Shown here in pieces: positions 35,526-43,958 of a stretch of DNA of 64,000 bases; the first letter of the stretch is position 1; each line of letters starts with the position of its first letter. The DNA comes from Shouchella rhizosphaerae (GTDB lineage Bacteria > Bacillota > Bacilli > Bacillales > Bacillaceae_D). The translations under genes were made by a program, and so were the position numbers. The DNA is taken from NCBI RefSeq assembly GCF_900142675.1, contig NZ_FRBS01000003.1, positions 62,001-126,000 of the forward strand, in the 5' to 3' direction. Under the pieces are notes generated by a model, which was not told the origin of the DNA, made no database searches, and saw only the letters and a list, made by a program, of their open reading frames with translations.

Positions 35526-35800
35526 CTTTCAAGCTGTTGTTGCAGTTCTTTAATAATTTGCTCTGCTCCTTCTTTGCTTAAAACAATATTTCCGTTTGCA
35601 AGTGTTAAATTTTCATCAGAACTTTCGCCTGTAACCATACATGCTTTGTATGGCTGGTATTTTTCTAAAACGATTTGGTCGCCATCAATTAGTATCGCAA
35701 GCGGGGTTTTAATTTCAATATTCAGCATGCTGCGAAGCTCTTTCGGGATAACAATTCGACCTAGTTGGTCCAGTTTGCGTACGATACCTGTTGATTTCAT
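35510..35800 (-). CDS. AbrB-family transition-state regulator
   Basis: 96 residues. The N-terminal swapped-hairpin DNA-binding domain reads MKSTGIVRKLDQLGRIVIPKELR. The C-terminal multimerisation part carries VTGESSDENLTLANG and LSKEGAEQIIKELQQQLE, close to B. subtilis AbrB and Abh. Such tetramers repress post-exponential genes (toxins, competence, biofilm) during growth. A GAGACGTG site precedes the ATG. Whether this is AbrB itself or its paralogue Abh cannot be settled from one copy. It follows rpmA where spo0B-obg would be expected in B. subtilis. Confidence 0.9.
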   Translation of the reverse strand: MKSTGIVRKLDQLGRIVIPKELRSMLNIEIKTPLAILIDGDQIVLEKYQPYKACMVTGESSDENLTLANGNIVLSKEGAEQIIKELQQQLESTASR

Positions 35801-35983
35801 TCTTCACGTCTCCTTCTTAAGCAGTTCCTATTTCTTCCTTTTTATGCGTATAAATCTAGTTTACTTCATCTTTTTCGCTTTTAATAGCCTAATAGGAAAA
35901 ATTAGTGTTAAGACGGAAATCTATTCCAAAAGCTGCTAAAAATAATAGTACTTTTTAATCATTTTTTCACATAGAACCAATTA

Positions 35984-36025
35984 AAAAAACAGCTCTTTAT
36001 GAAAAAGAACTGTTTTTTATTAGCT
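35984..36025 (-). terminator. Terminator after rpmA
   Basis: On the minus strand ACAGTTCTTT, a short loop and AAAGAGCTGT form a stem followed by TTTTTTT. It ends the rng-rplU-prp-rpmA transcript. The remaining sequence to 35801 is AT-rich and probably contains the abrB promoter. Confidence 0.85.
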
Positions 36026-36304
36026 TTATGCTGGGTATACACTTACTTTTTTGCGGTCACGGCCGACACGCTCATATTTCACAACGCCGTCAATTTTAGC
36101 GAACAATGTGTCGTCGCCACCTTTGCCGACATTCTCACCAGGATATACGCGTGTGCCGCGTTGGCGTACGAGGATAGAACCGCCCGTTACCGCTTGCCCG
36201 TCTGCACGTTTTGCACCCAGGCGTTTTGAGTGGGAGTCACGGCCGTTCTTTGTGCTACCTACCCCTTTTTTCGAAGCGAAAAATTGAAGGTCCATTTTCA
36301 ACAT
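36026..36304 (-). CDS. rpmA: 50S ribosomal protein L27
   Basis: 92 residues from ATG 36304, which follows GGAGGTGATTTCC; a GTG 9 nt earlier lies inside that site. It has the Firmicutes N-terminal extension [14 protein letters not shown], which is cut after FF by the protease Prp before ribosome assembly. The mature part ([23 protein letters not shown]) is typical. The prp gene is directly upstream. Confidence 0.96.
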
Positions 36305-36309
36305 GGAAA

Positions 36310-36648
36310 TCACCTCCTGTCTATTTCAACCGTAATAAACGTTTGATACGCATCAGCCATTGACAAAAATGATAATTCCATCCCTTTTAACAACAGCTGC
36401 ACATCTTCATATGTCCGTACATCGAGCCCCTCAGGAACAGCGCAGTCAAGATAGCCACCTTCTCCTTTTGAGCTGACAACAAGATCAACTCCACATAAGG
36501 ACTGGACAGCATTGACCGTTCCGATAGAAACAGCGGATGCGCCGGCACAGACGATGTCTTGGCCGTAAGGGCCAGCTTCTGCATGTCCGCTCATCGTAAA
36601 AGCGATGATATCGTCATGCTCATTATGTTGCATGCGAACATAAATCAT
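36310..36648 (-). CDS. prp: Ribosomal-processing cysteine protease Prp
   Basis: 112 residues. The catalytic dyad is H22 ([11 protein letters not shown]) and C34 ([11 protein letters not shown]), as in YsxB/Prp. It removes the N-terminal extension of L27. It lies between rplU (stop 5 nt upstream) and rpmA. The ATG has no strong site of its own, so coupling to rplU is likely. Confidence 0.93.
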
Positions 36649-36653
36649 CGGGA

Positions 36654-36962
36654 TTAACCGTTAATTTTTCCGATCACAACTTTTGTGTAAGGTTGGCGAT
36701 GGCCTTGCTTGCGACGATAGTTCTTTTTCGCTTTCATTTTATAGACGATGATTTTTTTGTTACGACCGTGTTTTTCAACCGTTCCCGTAACAGATGCACC
36801 TTCTACAAACGGAGCGCCGACTTTCGCCGATTCCCCTCCTACAAAAAGAACTTTGTCAAAGCTTACTTCTTCGCCAGCCTCTGCGTCTAATTTTTCAACG
36901 TAGATTTCTTGGCCTTCTTCTACTTTAATTTGCTTTCCGCCAGTCTCAATAATTGCGTACAC
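36654..36962 (-). CDS. rplU: 50S ribosomal protein L21
   Basis: 102 residues from GTG 36962, preceded by GAGGAGGTGCAAACA; this gives the usual N-terminus (M)[10 protein letters not shown] and the same length as in B. subtilis. The C-terminal [13 protein letters not shown] is diagnostic. It is first in rplU-prp-rpmA and is preceded by the L21 leader. Confidence 0.96.
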   Translation of the reverse strand: MYAIIETGGKQIKVEEGQEIYVEKLDAEAGEEVSFDKVLFVGGESAKVGAPFVEGASVTGTVEKHGRNKKIIVYKMKAKKNYRRKQGHRQPYTKVVIGKING

Positions 36963-37075
36963 TGTTTGCACCTCCTCATAACATCAGACTCGCCATCATA
37001 GGCAGGACATGCCATTTTAACGCCTAATCTGCGCGGTTGTAAGTTCATTGGGTGCTTCTCCAAATCACCAACAAG
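36963..37075 (-). promoter_or_regulatory. L21 leader (ribosomal protein autoregulatory RNA)
   Basis: The non-coding stretch between rng and rplU carries the string CCTATGATGGCGAGTCTGATG just before the ribosome binding site TGAGGAGGTGC. This resembles the Firmicutes L21 leader family as recalled. Such leaders are thought to bind L21 and damp expression. The match is from memory of the family, not a model search. Confidence 0.5.
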
Positions 37076-37100
37076 TTTCATCATAGCATAAATGACTTTC

Positions 37101-38594
37101 CTAGTCAATTGCTTGTGCCATGGTGTCAAAGCGTTTCTGTGCTTCTTCATAAGATCCAGCAAAATCGATCGAGTAAGGCTTGGCCTGTGGCAATGAGTTA
37201 TCTGTTACGAGAAACAACGTTACGCCGGCCAATGACTCAAGCCGCTCCTTATACAGGTCGCCACCCCCGACTAAAAGCGACCGCAGTTCAGCTGTTACGG
37301 CGACAACGAGCGCTTCCGCTTGCTCCTCCAATATGAGCCGTTCAAGCATAAAAGCGTGGCCATGGCCTGCAAGCACAGCGCCTGTGCCTGCACAAGCCTT
37401 ACACTCAACAGTTACTGTTTTTGCCATCGATAGGCGTGTTTTCTTCCGTGTCATTTCAAGCAAGCCTAGTTTTGTAAAACCACGGACACTTGTTTTGACC
37501 CTGTCTTTTTTTAGGGCCCGTTCCATAGTCTGCTGGACAGCTAAGCGGTCTGAGTCACTCTGCATGTCAATAAAATCGATCACAATGATGCCGCTGCAGT
37601 TGCGGAGGCGAATTTGCTTCGCCGCTTCTACCGCTGCCAGTTTGTTGACAGCGAGTACGGTCTCGCTTTGCGCAAATTTGCCGGTAAACTTGCCTGTATT
37701 GACATCAATAACAGTCATCGCCTCCGTTTCGTCAATGACGAGAAACGCACCGTTTTTTAGCCAAATTCGACGCTTTTGCGCTTTAGCTAATTGGGCGCTA
37801 ATTCGTGCTGACTGGAACGAAGAACCTTTGTGCGCGTACAGTTTAACCTTGTCTTTATCGTCTGTTTGAACTAGTTGCTTCATAAGGCGGTAATCATCAA
37901 TGTCATCGACGACCACTTCTGTGACTTGCTCATTGAGATAGCCTAATAGCAACGTCTCCACTAAAGTAGCTGCTCGGTAAATAAGCGCTGGCGCCTGCTC
38001 TTGATGACGGAGCGTTTTTTGCCACAGTGTCCGCAAAAACACCAAGTCACGCTCTACCTCTTCAATCGGCGCATTTGCAGCAGCAGTCCGGACAATCGCC
38101 CCTTCATTGTGCTGAAGCTTGTTTTCTAAAGCAGTGTGTAGCGAAGCCCGGACATATTCTGATTCAATGCGCCGTGATACGGCGACATACGCGCCTTCTG
38201 GCATATAAACAACATATTTTCCCGGGATAGACACAACGCCTGACAAACGAGGCCCTTTCTCATTCGTCCCTTCTTTCGTCACTTGTACGGCAATTGTATC
38301 GCCTGGCGATACAAACTGGGAGATGCTTTTTGTTTGCTTTTCCGTTAAGTCACTCGGGTCAAGATGAAAAGCGAGAAGCTCGTCACGGTGCAAAAACCCG
38401 TTCTTGCCCGTGCCAATATCGACAAAAGCTGCCTCCATGCCAGGAAGGACTCTTTCCACTTTGCCTAAAAACACGCTGCCAACCATTTGGGGGCGGTCAT
38501 TGCTTTCAAAAAACCATTCAACCACCTCGTTGTTTTCCAAAAGGACGGCTTCGCGTTTATTGATTCCTTTCGTAATGACAATCGATTGCTCCAT
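37101..38594 (-). CDS. rng: Ribonuclease G/E family endoribonuclease
   Basis: 497 residues from ATG 38594, after AAAGGAGCGTAAAC; the frame is open to 38651 without a site. An S1 domain (VFLGKVERVLPGMEAAFVDIG) is followed by the DNase-I-like catalytic part with the metal-binding Asp in VIDVNTG and IIVIDFIDM. A CxxC zinc-link motif (CKACAGTG) near 410 follows. It cleaves single-stranded AU-rich RNA and processes rRNA. It is absent from B. subtilis but common in other Bacillaceae at this position. Confidence 0.93.
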   Translation of the reverse strand: MEQSIVITKGINKREAVLLENNEVVEWFFESNDRPQMVGSVFLGKVERVLPGMEAAFVDIGTGKNGFLHRDELLAFHLDPSDLTEKQTKSISQFVSPGDTIAVQVTKEGTNEKGPRLSGVVSIPGKYVVYMPEGAYVAVSRRIESEYVRASLHTALENKLQHNEGAIVRTAAANAPIEEVERDLVFLRTLWQKTLRHQEQAPALIYRAATLVETLLLGYLNEQVTEVVVDDIDDYRLMKQLVQTDDKDKVKLYAHKGSSFQSARISAQLAKAQKRRIWLKNGAFLVIDETEAMTVIDVNTGKFTGKFAQSETVLAVNKLAAVEAAKQIRLRNCSGIIVIDFIDMQSDSDRLAVQQTMERALKKDRVKTSVRGFTKLGLLEMTRKKTRLSMAKTVTVECKACAGTGAVLAGHGHAFMLERLILEEQAEALVVAVTAELRSLLVGGGDLYKERLESLAGVTLFLVTDNSLPQAKPYSIDFAGSYEEAQKRFDTMAQAID

Positions 38595-38654
38595 GTTTAC
38601 GCTCCTTTTTGGCTTGTATCTTATTTTACGCGAAGCCAAAAGGAGATACAATTG

Positions 38655-39500
38655 TTACACAGCTGGAGGCACTAATGTCCTTACTGGCGCATGAAGTTTC
38701 GCTTCCGCAAAATAAGCTTGCAAAAGCTCTTTCTCTGCTATTGTGTACCGTGTGCCGCCATCTTCTATTACAAACAGCTGCACTTGGCCCCTCCGTAAAA
38801 GCGCCAGAGCATCACGAATGGGCAGCTGCCCAGAAACTCTGGCATGTATAGATTTCATCGCACGATCTGTTTGTTTCGCCATTAAAAACCGCATAAATCG
38901 ATAGTTTCGCTGCTTGAATTCCAATCCATTCGTTAGTGCCAAGAAAGAAAGAACCACAAACAAATTAAGATGAAAGGGCAAAAACAGCATCATTGACAGG
39001 GCTACGGCCAAGAATCCAACCGAAATCCCAAGGCTAGCTGCCATCGCCCGCTTGTACGGCCAAACAGCTAAACAAGCAAGTTGCACCATCCTTCCGCCAT
39101 CCAGTGGATAAATAGGCAACAAATTAAACAAGACAATCGCGGCGTTATGAGCCACAAACAGTTCATGGTCGCTCTCAGACCAAAAAGGCTGCCCAACCAA
39201 GGCAAAAGACAATGCCCATAACCATAAGTGCTGCAGCGGTCCTGCCAAAACAATGGCCAGTTCCTCTTTAATTGGTTTCGTTCCGTTTTCTTCCACTTGC
39301 GCAGCGCCGCCAAAGGGAAGAAGCTCTATTTTTTTAATATCCCACTTAAGCATATAGGCCGCTACTGAATGCCCCATTTCATGGACAAATACAATGACGA
39401 ACACCATCAATACTTCTTTAAAATGACCAGTGATGATGCCAGCAGCAATGACGAGCCAAAATAGGGGATGTACGCGAACTCTTTTAATAAGTTCAATCAA
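38655..39500 (-). CDS. spoIVFB: SpoIVFB intramembrane metalloprotease
   Basis: 281 residues, site-2 protease family. The zinc motif is HEMGH (HELGH-type, near residue 41) and the third ligand region is NLLPIYPLDGGR (near 135). Multiple membrane helices precede a C-terminal CBS-like domain. In the outer forespore membrane it cleaves pro-sigma-K during sporulation. The TTG start overlaps the spoIVFA stop, so the pair is translationally coupled. Confidence 0.93.
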   Translation of the reverse strand: MIELIKRVRVHPLFWLVIAAGIITGHFKEVLMVFVIVFVHEMGHSVAAYMLKWDIKKIELLPFGGAAQVEENGTKPIKEELAIVLAGPLQHLWLWALSFALVGQPFWSESDHELFVAHNAAIVLFNLLPIYPLDGGRMVQLACLAVWPYKRAMAASLGISVGFLAVALSMMLFLPFHLNLFVVLSFLALTNGLEFKQRNYRFMRFLMAKQTDRAMKSIHARVSGQLPIRDALALLRRGQVQLFVIEDGGTRYTIAEKELLQAYFAEAKLHAPVRTLVPPAV

Positions 39501-40221
39501 AATTCATCACTTCGCTGGGATCAATATAGTCATCTCCTTGCCGAATGGCAAAGTAAAAGATGCCTGCCTGATTTTCATCAGATGATACAGTTCCCAGCAC
39601 CGCTCCGCTTTCTAAAATATCATATGGATGGACAGAAACATCATCAAGCATACCGTATATCGAGGATGTGCCATCAGGATGTTGAAGTTCAATCAGATTG
39701 CCCAATTCAGATTCTTTGCTTGTCGTCACACGAATCACATGGCCTCCTTTAACTGCCTTTACTTCTTCGCCTAGTCCTGTTTCAAGCAAAATGCCTTTGC
39801 CGTCTTTATCAAAGCTTTCGCGAATAACACCTGATGCAGGAAAAGCGTAATCAAGTGGTTCCTTTTCTTCTTCAGAGGCACGTTGCTCTGGAAGCAAATG
39901 AAGGGGCGACCCTAAATGCTTTTCAAAAAAAGCAGAAACAGCAGCAAATTGAAAATGCTGGTCAAATGTTTGTTCAACAAATGCTTGCACAGGCTGTACG
40001 CGCTCATTGCCTGATTGATAAATAATGCCGATCGTAAAAAACAAGCATCCGGAGATGGCCAATTGCATAATAAAACGGCGTATTCCTGACTGGCGCTTTT
40101 GTGACAGCAAATCATCACCTTTTTCAGGAGAAAGCGGCGCCTCATTTAAGGCAATGTTTCGTTTTGGAGCAGCTTGCCTTCTAGCGGCGATCTTTTTTTG
40201 GATTTTTTTCCTTCTATCCAT
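39493..40221 (-). CDS. spoIVFA: SpoIVFA, inhibitor of SpoIVFB
   Basis: 242 residues from ATG 40221 (AGAGGGG upstream). A basic cytosolic N-terminus (MDRRKKIQKKIAARRQ) leads to one membrane helix (about 48-68), then an extracytoplasmic region ending in a LytM/M23-like domain (LGEEVKAVKGGHVIRV, GTSSIYGMLDDVSV). The Zn-ligand His set of active M23 peptidases is not complete. It anchors SpoIVFB-BofA and holds the protease inactive until forespore signalling. Confidence 0.9.
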   Translation of the reverse strand: MDRRKKIQKKIAARRQAAPKRNIALNEAPLSPEKGDDLLSQKRQSGIRRFIMQLAISGCLFFTIGIIYQSGNERVQPVQAFVEQTFDQHFQFAAVSAFFEKHLGSPLHLLPEQRASEEEKEPLDYAFPASGVIRESFDKDGKGILLETGLGEEVKAVKGGHVIRVTTSKESELGNLIELQHPDGTSSIYGMLDDVSVHPYDILESGAVLGTVSSDENQAGIFYFAIRQGDDYIDPSEVMNFD

Positions 40222-40327
40222 TTTACAGGCCCCTCTCATCGATTTGTACATCTTATGACTTGTCCCTAACTCGTATTCAGGTTAATAATAAAGAAAAGCG
40301 GGAATGACAAAAGTAGGGGTGATAACG

Positions 40328-41245
40328 ATGAACAAACGGCAACTTGGAAAATCGGAGCTCTACGTAAGCGAACTCGGCCTTGGAGCGATGTCGCTAGGGA
40401 CAGATAAACGCCGTGCAACCGAAATAATCGCTGAGGCGGCAGACTTTGGGGTCAATTATATTGATACGGCCGATTTGTACGATTATGGGGAGAATGAAAA
40501 AATAATTGGCACAGCATTAAAAGGAAAACGCCCCGACTTTATTATAGCTACAAAGGCTGGCAATCGTTTTGAAAAGGGCAAACAAGGCTGGGAGTGGGAT
40601 CCTTCGAAACAATATATTAAGGAAGCAGCAAAAGCGAGCTTGCAACGGCTGCAAACAGATTACATCGACTTGTACCAACTACACGGCGGAACCATCGATG
40701 ATCCAATCGATGAAACCATTGAAGCATTTGAGGAACTAAAACAGGAAGGGCTTATTCGCGAATACGGCATTTCCTCGATTCGCCCCAATGTGATCCGCAC
40801 ATATGTTGAGCAGTCTTCCATTGTGTCGATTATGATGCAATACAGCATTTTAGACAGGCGACCAGAAGAATGGTTTCCGTATTTACAGGAAAATGGCATT
40901 AGCGTCGTTGCCCGTGGCCCAGTAGCAAAAGGGATTTTAAGCGAACGCCCCTTACATACGGTTGCTGCTGCTTCTGATGGTTATTTGGATTACTCAGTCA
41001 AAGAAATTGAACAATTGCGCGACGTCCTTATGCAAACTTACGGAAAAACATACTCTTTGACAAAAGTGGCTTTCGATTATTGTTTGGCCCATCCGCCAGT
41101 AGCAGCAGTTGTAGCTGGTGCCAGCTCTATAGAGCAGCTAAGACAAAATGCCCGCTCTTGCAAGGAAAAGCCAATGTTACAGACAGAAATCGACAACATC
41201 GAACGGATCACCAAACAAAGCCAATACACGCAACACCGTTCATAA
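40328..41245 (+). CDS. Aldo/keto reductase
   Basis: 305 residues from ATG 40328 after AGGGGTGATAACG. It has the NADPH-dependent TIM-barrel fold. The tetrad is visible as D and Y in DTADLYDYGENE, K in IATKAGNRF and H in YQLHGG. The C-terminal AGASSIEQLRQN binds the cofactor phosphate. The substrate is unknown. It is inserted on the plus strand in the otherwise minus-strand spoIVF-min cluster, with the terminator at 41250-41280. Confidence 0.9.
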   Translation: MNKRQLGKSELYVSELGLGAMSLGTDKRRATEIIAEAADFGVNYIDTADLYDYGENEKIIGTALKGKRPDFIIATKAGNRFEKGKQGWEWDPSKQYIKEAAKASLQRLQTDYIDLYQLHGGTIDDPIDETIEAFEELKQEGLIREYGISSIRPNVIRTYVEQSSIVSIMMQYSILDRRPEEWFPYLQENGISVVARGPVAKGILSERPLHTVAAASDGYLDYSVKEIEQLRDVLMQTYGKTYSLTKVAFDYCLAHPPVAAVVAGASSIEQLRQNARSCKEKPMLQTEIDNIERITKQSQYTQHRS

Positions 41246-41249
41246 AAAA

Positions 41250-41280
41250 AGCTCACGCACGTAGAAACGGTGCGTGAGCT
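41250..41280. terminator. Bidirectional terminator between aldo/keto reductase and bioY
   Basis: AGCTCACGCAC (41250-41260) and GTGCGTGAGCT (41270-41280) form a perfect 11-bp stem with A and T runs on both flanks, so it can end both convergent transcripts. Confidence 0.92.
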
Positions 41281-41283
41281 TTT

Positions 41284-41847
41284 TTAGGCGCTCCTTTTTT
41301 CTGCCATAACCTTTTCTGTAGTTCCTTCCCCTAAGGCATGACGGACACGGACAGCAATGAAAGCAGCCAATACTGCTTTTGCTGTATCTCCAGGAATAAA
41401 AGCGATATTAAGCAAAAGCGCTTCGCTGACAGATGTGGCTGTCACTTGCGACAAGTACAACGCCCCGCATCCATAGAGAATAAACATTCCGACGATGATA
41501 TTGACGGCCATTAGTTTCCAAACGTTTACGCGCTTAGCGTAAGTAACATAACAACCGACTAGAAACGCAACGAGTATCCAGCCAAATAAATAACCGCCTG
41601 TCGGGCCGAATAAATGACCGACACCCCCTCGTCCTCCTGATAAAATCGGGACTGAGCAAGCGACAAGGAGAAGGAAAAGCATCATTGATGCTGCGCCCCG
41701 TTTAGCTCCCAAAATGCCACCAGCAAGCATCGGTGCAATCGACTGGATCGTAATTGGTACTGGACCTATTGGGATAGAGGGAACCACTCCCATCACCCCT
41801 GTTAAAGCTGCCATCATGGCAATCGCCATTTGTTGTTTTAAGTTCAT
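41284..41847 (-). CDS. bioY: Biotin transporter substrate-binding component BioY
   Basis: 187 residues with about six membrane helices. Typical BioY strings are IPIGPVPITIQS, GAKRGAASMMLFLLL, GRGGVGHLFGPTGGYLFGW and IPGDTAKAVLAA. It is the S component of an ECF-type biotin importer; no energising EcfA/T genes are in the window. A promoter with an overlapping BirA operator lies directly upstream, so it should be repressed when biotin is plentiful. Confidence 0.94.
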   Translation of the reverse strand: MNLKQQMAIAMMAALTGVMGVVPSIPIGPVPITIQSIAPMLAGGILGAKRGAASMMLFLLLVACSVPILSGGRGGVGHLFGPTGGYLFGWILVAFLVGCYVTYAKRVNVWKLMAVNIIVGMFILYGCGALYLSQVTATSVSEALLLNIAFIPGDTAKAVLAAFIAVRVRHALGEGTTEKVMAEKRSA

Positions 41848-41876
41848 GCTTTCCGATTCCCTTTCGTTTTTCTTTT

Positions 41877-41905
41877 ACTATAAGGAGATCGACTCTTTTT
41901 GTCAA
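41877..41905 (-). promoter_or_regulatory. Sigma-A promoter of bioY
   Basis: TTGACA (41900-41905 on the minus strand), a 17-base spacer and TATAGT (41877-41882), an excellent consensus match. The -35 box is part of the BirA dyad. Confidence 0.85.
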
Positions 41906-41929
41906 CCCATTTTAATAATAGGTTAACAA
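41899..41929. promoter_or_regulatory. BirA operator
   Basis: TTGTCAACC (41899-41907) and GGTTAACAA (41921-41929) form a dyad with one mismatch and a 13-base AT-rich spacer. This is the known biotin repressor pattern. One arm covers the bioY -35 box. The other is close to, but does not overlap, the moaC-like promoter. Confidence 0.75.
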
Positions 41930-41945
41930 ATGGACGAACGGAAAC

Positions 41946-41975
41946 TTGACTTTGTTAAAAGGCCTCGCTTATGAT
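41946..41975 (+). promoter_or_regulatory. Sigma-A promoter of the moaC-like gene
   Basis: TTGACT, an 18-base spacer and TATGAT, about 40 bases before the ATG at 42013. The BirA dyad ends about 17 bases upstream of the -35 box, so co-regulation with bioY is possible but not shown. Confidence 0.55.
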
Positions 41976-42012
41976 AAGGATAAATAAGGAACGGAGCGAA
42001 AAGAGGGTTGGT

Positions 42013-42459
42013 ATGTGGCGTAAGCAGGAAGGGGCTCGAACGGGGCTAACAGAATTGCCAAAAACAAATGCAACATTACAGCAAGCGATTGCGAAGACAA
42101 GCGTGCAAATGAACCGCGACCTTTATGAAAGTTTGCAACGAGGCGCCTTGCACGAGGCTTCCGTGCTTGAAAACGCACGGGCGGCGGGCACGCTCGCGGC
42201 AAAAAAGACATCTTCTGTTTTGCCATATTGCCATTTTAAGCCGTTATCGGCGGTAGCCATTTCCTTTGATTGGAAAGTTGGATCAGGGGTTTGGGAGTTG
42301 CTGATTGAAGCGGAAGTAAAAGCGCGGCATGCTGCAACTGTCGATTCGGAAGCCCTCATGGCTGCCACGGTTACAGCGCTTGCGGTATTTGACTCTTGCA
42401 AATCCATTTCTCAAAGCATTGTTCTAGGTCCTTGTTACCTTTCAAGAAAACGTACATAA
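42013..42459 (+). CDS. Divergent MoaC-like protein
   Basis: 148 residues from ATG 42013 (GAGGG upstream). It aligns with MoaC, the cyclic pyranopterin monophosphate synthase of molybdopterin synthesis: ARAAGTLAAKKTSSVLPYCH matches [20 protein letters not shown], and SEALMAATVTALAVFDSCK matches MEALTAASVAALTIYDMCK. The active-site His (CH) and the Asp and Lys of FDSCK are kept. The HKGDV lysine and the KSGGKSG lysine loop are not present; the C-terminus is LSRKRT instead. It may be a repurposed or inactive MoaC fold. No other mo- genes are nearby. Confidence 0.7.
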   Translation: MWRKQEGARTGLTELPKTNATLQQAIAKTSVQMNRDLYESLQRGALHEASVLENARAAGTLAAKKTSSVLPYCHFKPLSAVAISFDWKVGSGVWELLIEAEVKARHAATVDSEALMAATVTALAVFDSCKSISQSIVLGPCYLSRKRT

Positions 42460-42463
42460 ACAA

Positions 42464-42496
42464 AGCGAACCGTATATGGAAACGGTTCGCTTTTTT
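42464..42496 (+). terminator. Terminator of the moaC-like gene
   Basis: AGCGAACCGT (42464-42473) pairs with ACGGTTCGCT (42482-42491), followed by T6. It stands between two convergent genes. Confidence 0.9.
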
Positions 42497-42503
42497 GGTA
42501 GCT

Positions 42504-43022
42504 TTAATCTGCCAACACGTTTAACGATTCACGGTTGAAAGCTGGCAAATCATCAGGCGTCCGACTTGTTACCAAATTATTGTTGCAGACAACGACTTCT
42601 TCATCTTTAAATATCGCACCGGCATTTTTTAGATCAGGTACAATCGGTTTGACCCCTGTCACAGTCCGTCCTTTCAAGACATCCGCATTGATTAAAAGTT
42701 GTGGGCCGTGGCAAATCGCCATAATTGGTTTGCCCGCCTGAGCGAATGCTTTCGTAAATTCGACAAAGCGGTCATCCGCCCGAAGTTGGTCTGGCGAGAA
42801 GCCTCCAGGAAGCAACAACGCGTCAAAGTCGTCCACATGAACATCGTCAATGCTTTTGTCAATTGTTACTTTTGCATTGCCTTGCTTACCTGTCACCGTT
42901 TTGCCTGCTTCTTTTTCAATTGTGACCAACTCATGGCCTGCTTCCGTTAACGATTCTTTCGGATCCGTGTATTCTACATCTTCAAAGAGATCCGTAATAA
43001 GTACAGCGACTTTCTTACCCAT
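42504..43022 (-). CDS. PfpI/DJ-1 family protein (general stress protein type)
   Basis: 172 residues from ATG 43022; AAAGGA is 12 nt upstream, and upstream ATG codons would leave no spacer. It is a DJ-1/PfpI domain. The nucleophilic Cys is in MAICHGPQLL, with Glu in ITDLFEDVEY and the nearby PGGFSPDQLR. B. subtilis YfkM/YraA are similar stress proteins, credited with deglycase- or protease-like activity. It lies between the moaC-like gene and minD and has no obvious link to cell division. Confidence 0.85.
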   Translation of the reverse strand: MGKKVAVLITDLFEDVEYTDPKESLTEAGHELVTIEKEAGKTVTGKQGNAKVTIDKSIDDVHVDDFDALLLPGGFSPDQLRADDRFVEFTKAFAQAGKPIMAICHGPQLLINADVLKGRTVTGVKPIVPDLKNAGAIFKDEEVVVCNNNLVTSRTPDDLPAFNRESLNVLAD

Positions 43023-43103
43023 TTGTCCATTCATCCTTTCTCTAACAGCGTCTACTTGTGTCATACCCTGCCTGTTTTTCAATTAAACATGGCCGTACAC
43101 ATG

Positions 43104-43132
43104 AAAAAAAGAACCTGCACAAAGGCAGATTC
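43104..43132 (-). terminator. Terminator after minD
   Basis: On the minus strand AGAATCTGC, a 5-base loop and GCAGGTTCT form a stem with one mismatch, followed by T7. The left arm begins just after the minD stop. Confidence 0.85.
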
Positions 43133-43134
43133 TT

Positions 43135-43929
43135 TTAACGGACTCCAAACAGCCGTTTTATTTTTGAAAACATCGTATTGCTTTCCTCAATCGCCATTAA
43201 TGGGACTGTTTCCCCCAAAATTCTTCTTCCAATGTTGCGGTAAGCAATTGACGCTTTACTCGATGTATGTAGGGCAATGGGCTCGCCTTTATTCGAATGT
43301 TTAATGACCTGGTCATCATCGACAACAATGCCAAGTAAATCAATAGCAAGAATAGAGGTAATTTCATCTACATCTAGCATTTCACCATTTTTTACCAAAT
43401 GATTGCGAATACGGTTCACAATTAGCCGTGGGCGCTCAATATTTTCTTGTTCAAGCAACCCAATAATCCGATCAGCATCGCGGACAGCAGACACTTCCGG
43501 TGTCGTGACGACAATTGCTTTATCAGCACCGGCAACTGCATTGCGGAAACCATGCTCGATTCCCGCTGGACAATCGATAATAACATAATCATAGTCTTCT
43601 TTTAATTCGTTGACCAGGCTTTTTAACTGCTCCGGCAACACATCGGTTTTATCTTTCGTCTGTGCCGCAGGTAACAAGTACAAATGGTCGAACCGCTTGT
43701 CTTTGATAAGCGCCTGCTTTAATTTGCAGCGGCCCTCCACTACATCTACCAAGTCATAGATAATCCGATTTTCCAGTCCCATCACAACGTCAAGATTCCT
43801 CAGGCCAATGTCTGCGTCGATTAAGCATACCTTTTTGCCTGATAGCGCAAGCGCCGTTCCAATATTCGCTGAGGTTGTCGTTTTGCCGACTCCGCCCTTG
43901 CCGCTTGTTACAACGATCGCTTCACCCAC
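43135..43929 (-). CDS. minD: Septum-site determining ATPase MinD
   Basis: 264 residues from GTG 43929 (GGGGGATGAGAGC). The deviant Walker A is SGKGGVGKTT with K11 and K16, followed by LIDADIGLRNLD and VIIDCPAGIEHG. The C-terminal FSKIKRLFGVR is an amphipathic membrane-targeting helix. With MinC and DivIVA-MinJ it blocks Z rings at the poles. It follows minC by 29 nt. Confidence 0.96.
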   Translation of the reverse strand: MGEAIVVTSGKGGVGKTTTSANIGTALALSGKKVCLIDADIGLRNLDVVMGLENRIIYDLVDVVEGRCKLKQALIKDKRFDHLYLLPAAQTKDKTDVLPEQLKSLVNELKEDYDYVIIDCPAGIEHGFRNAVAGADKAIVVTTPEVSAVRDADRIIGLLEQENIERPRLIVNRIRNHLVKNGEMLDVDEITSILAIDLLGIVVDDDQVIKHSNKGEPIALHTSSKASIAYRNIGRRILGETVPLMAIEESNTMFSKIKRLFGVR

Positions 43930-43958
43930 GCTCTCATCCCCCTTTTTCTTTTGTCAAT

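Noticed and set aside
36920-37162. 80-codon minus-strand frame between rng and rplU
   Set aside because: It overlaps the L21 leader and the rplU start in another frame and has no family resemblance.
41971-42012. Longer start for the moaC-like gene (MIRINKERSEKRVG...)
   Set aside because: The upstream ATG overlaps the predicted -10 region and has no ribosome binding site; ATG 42013 has GAGGG.
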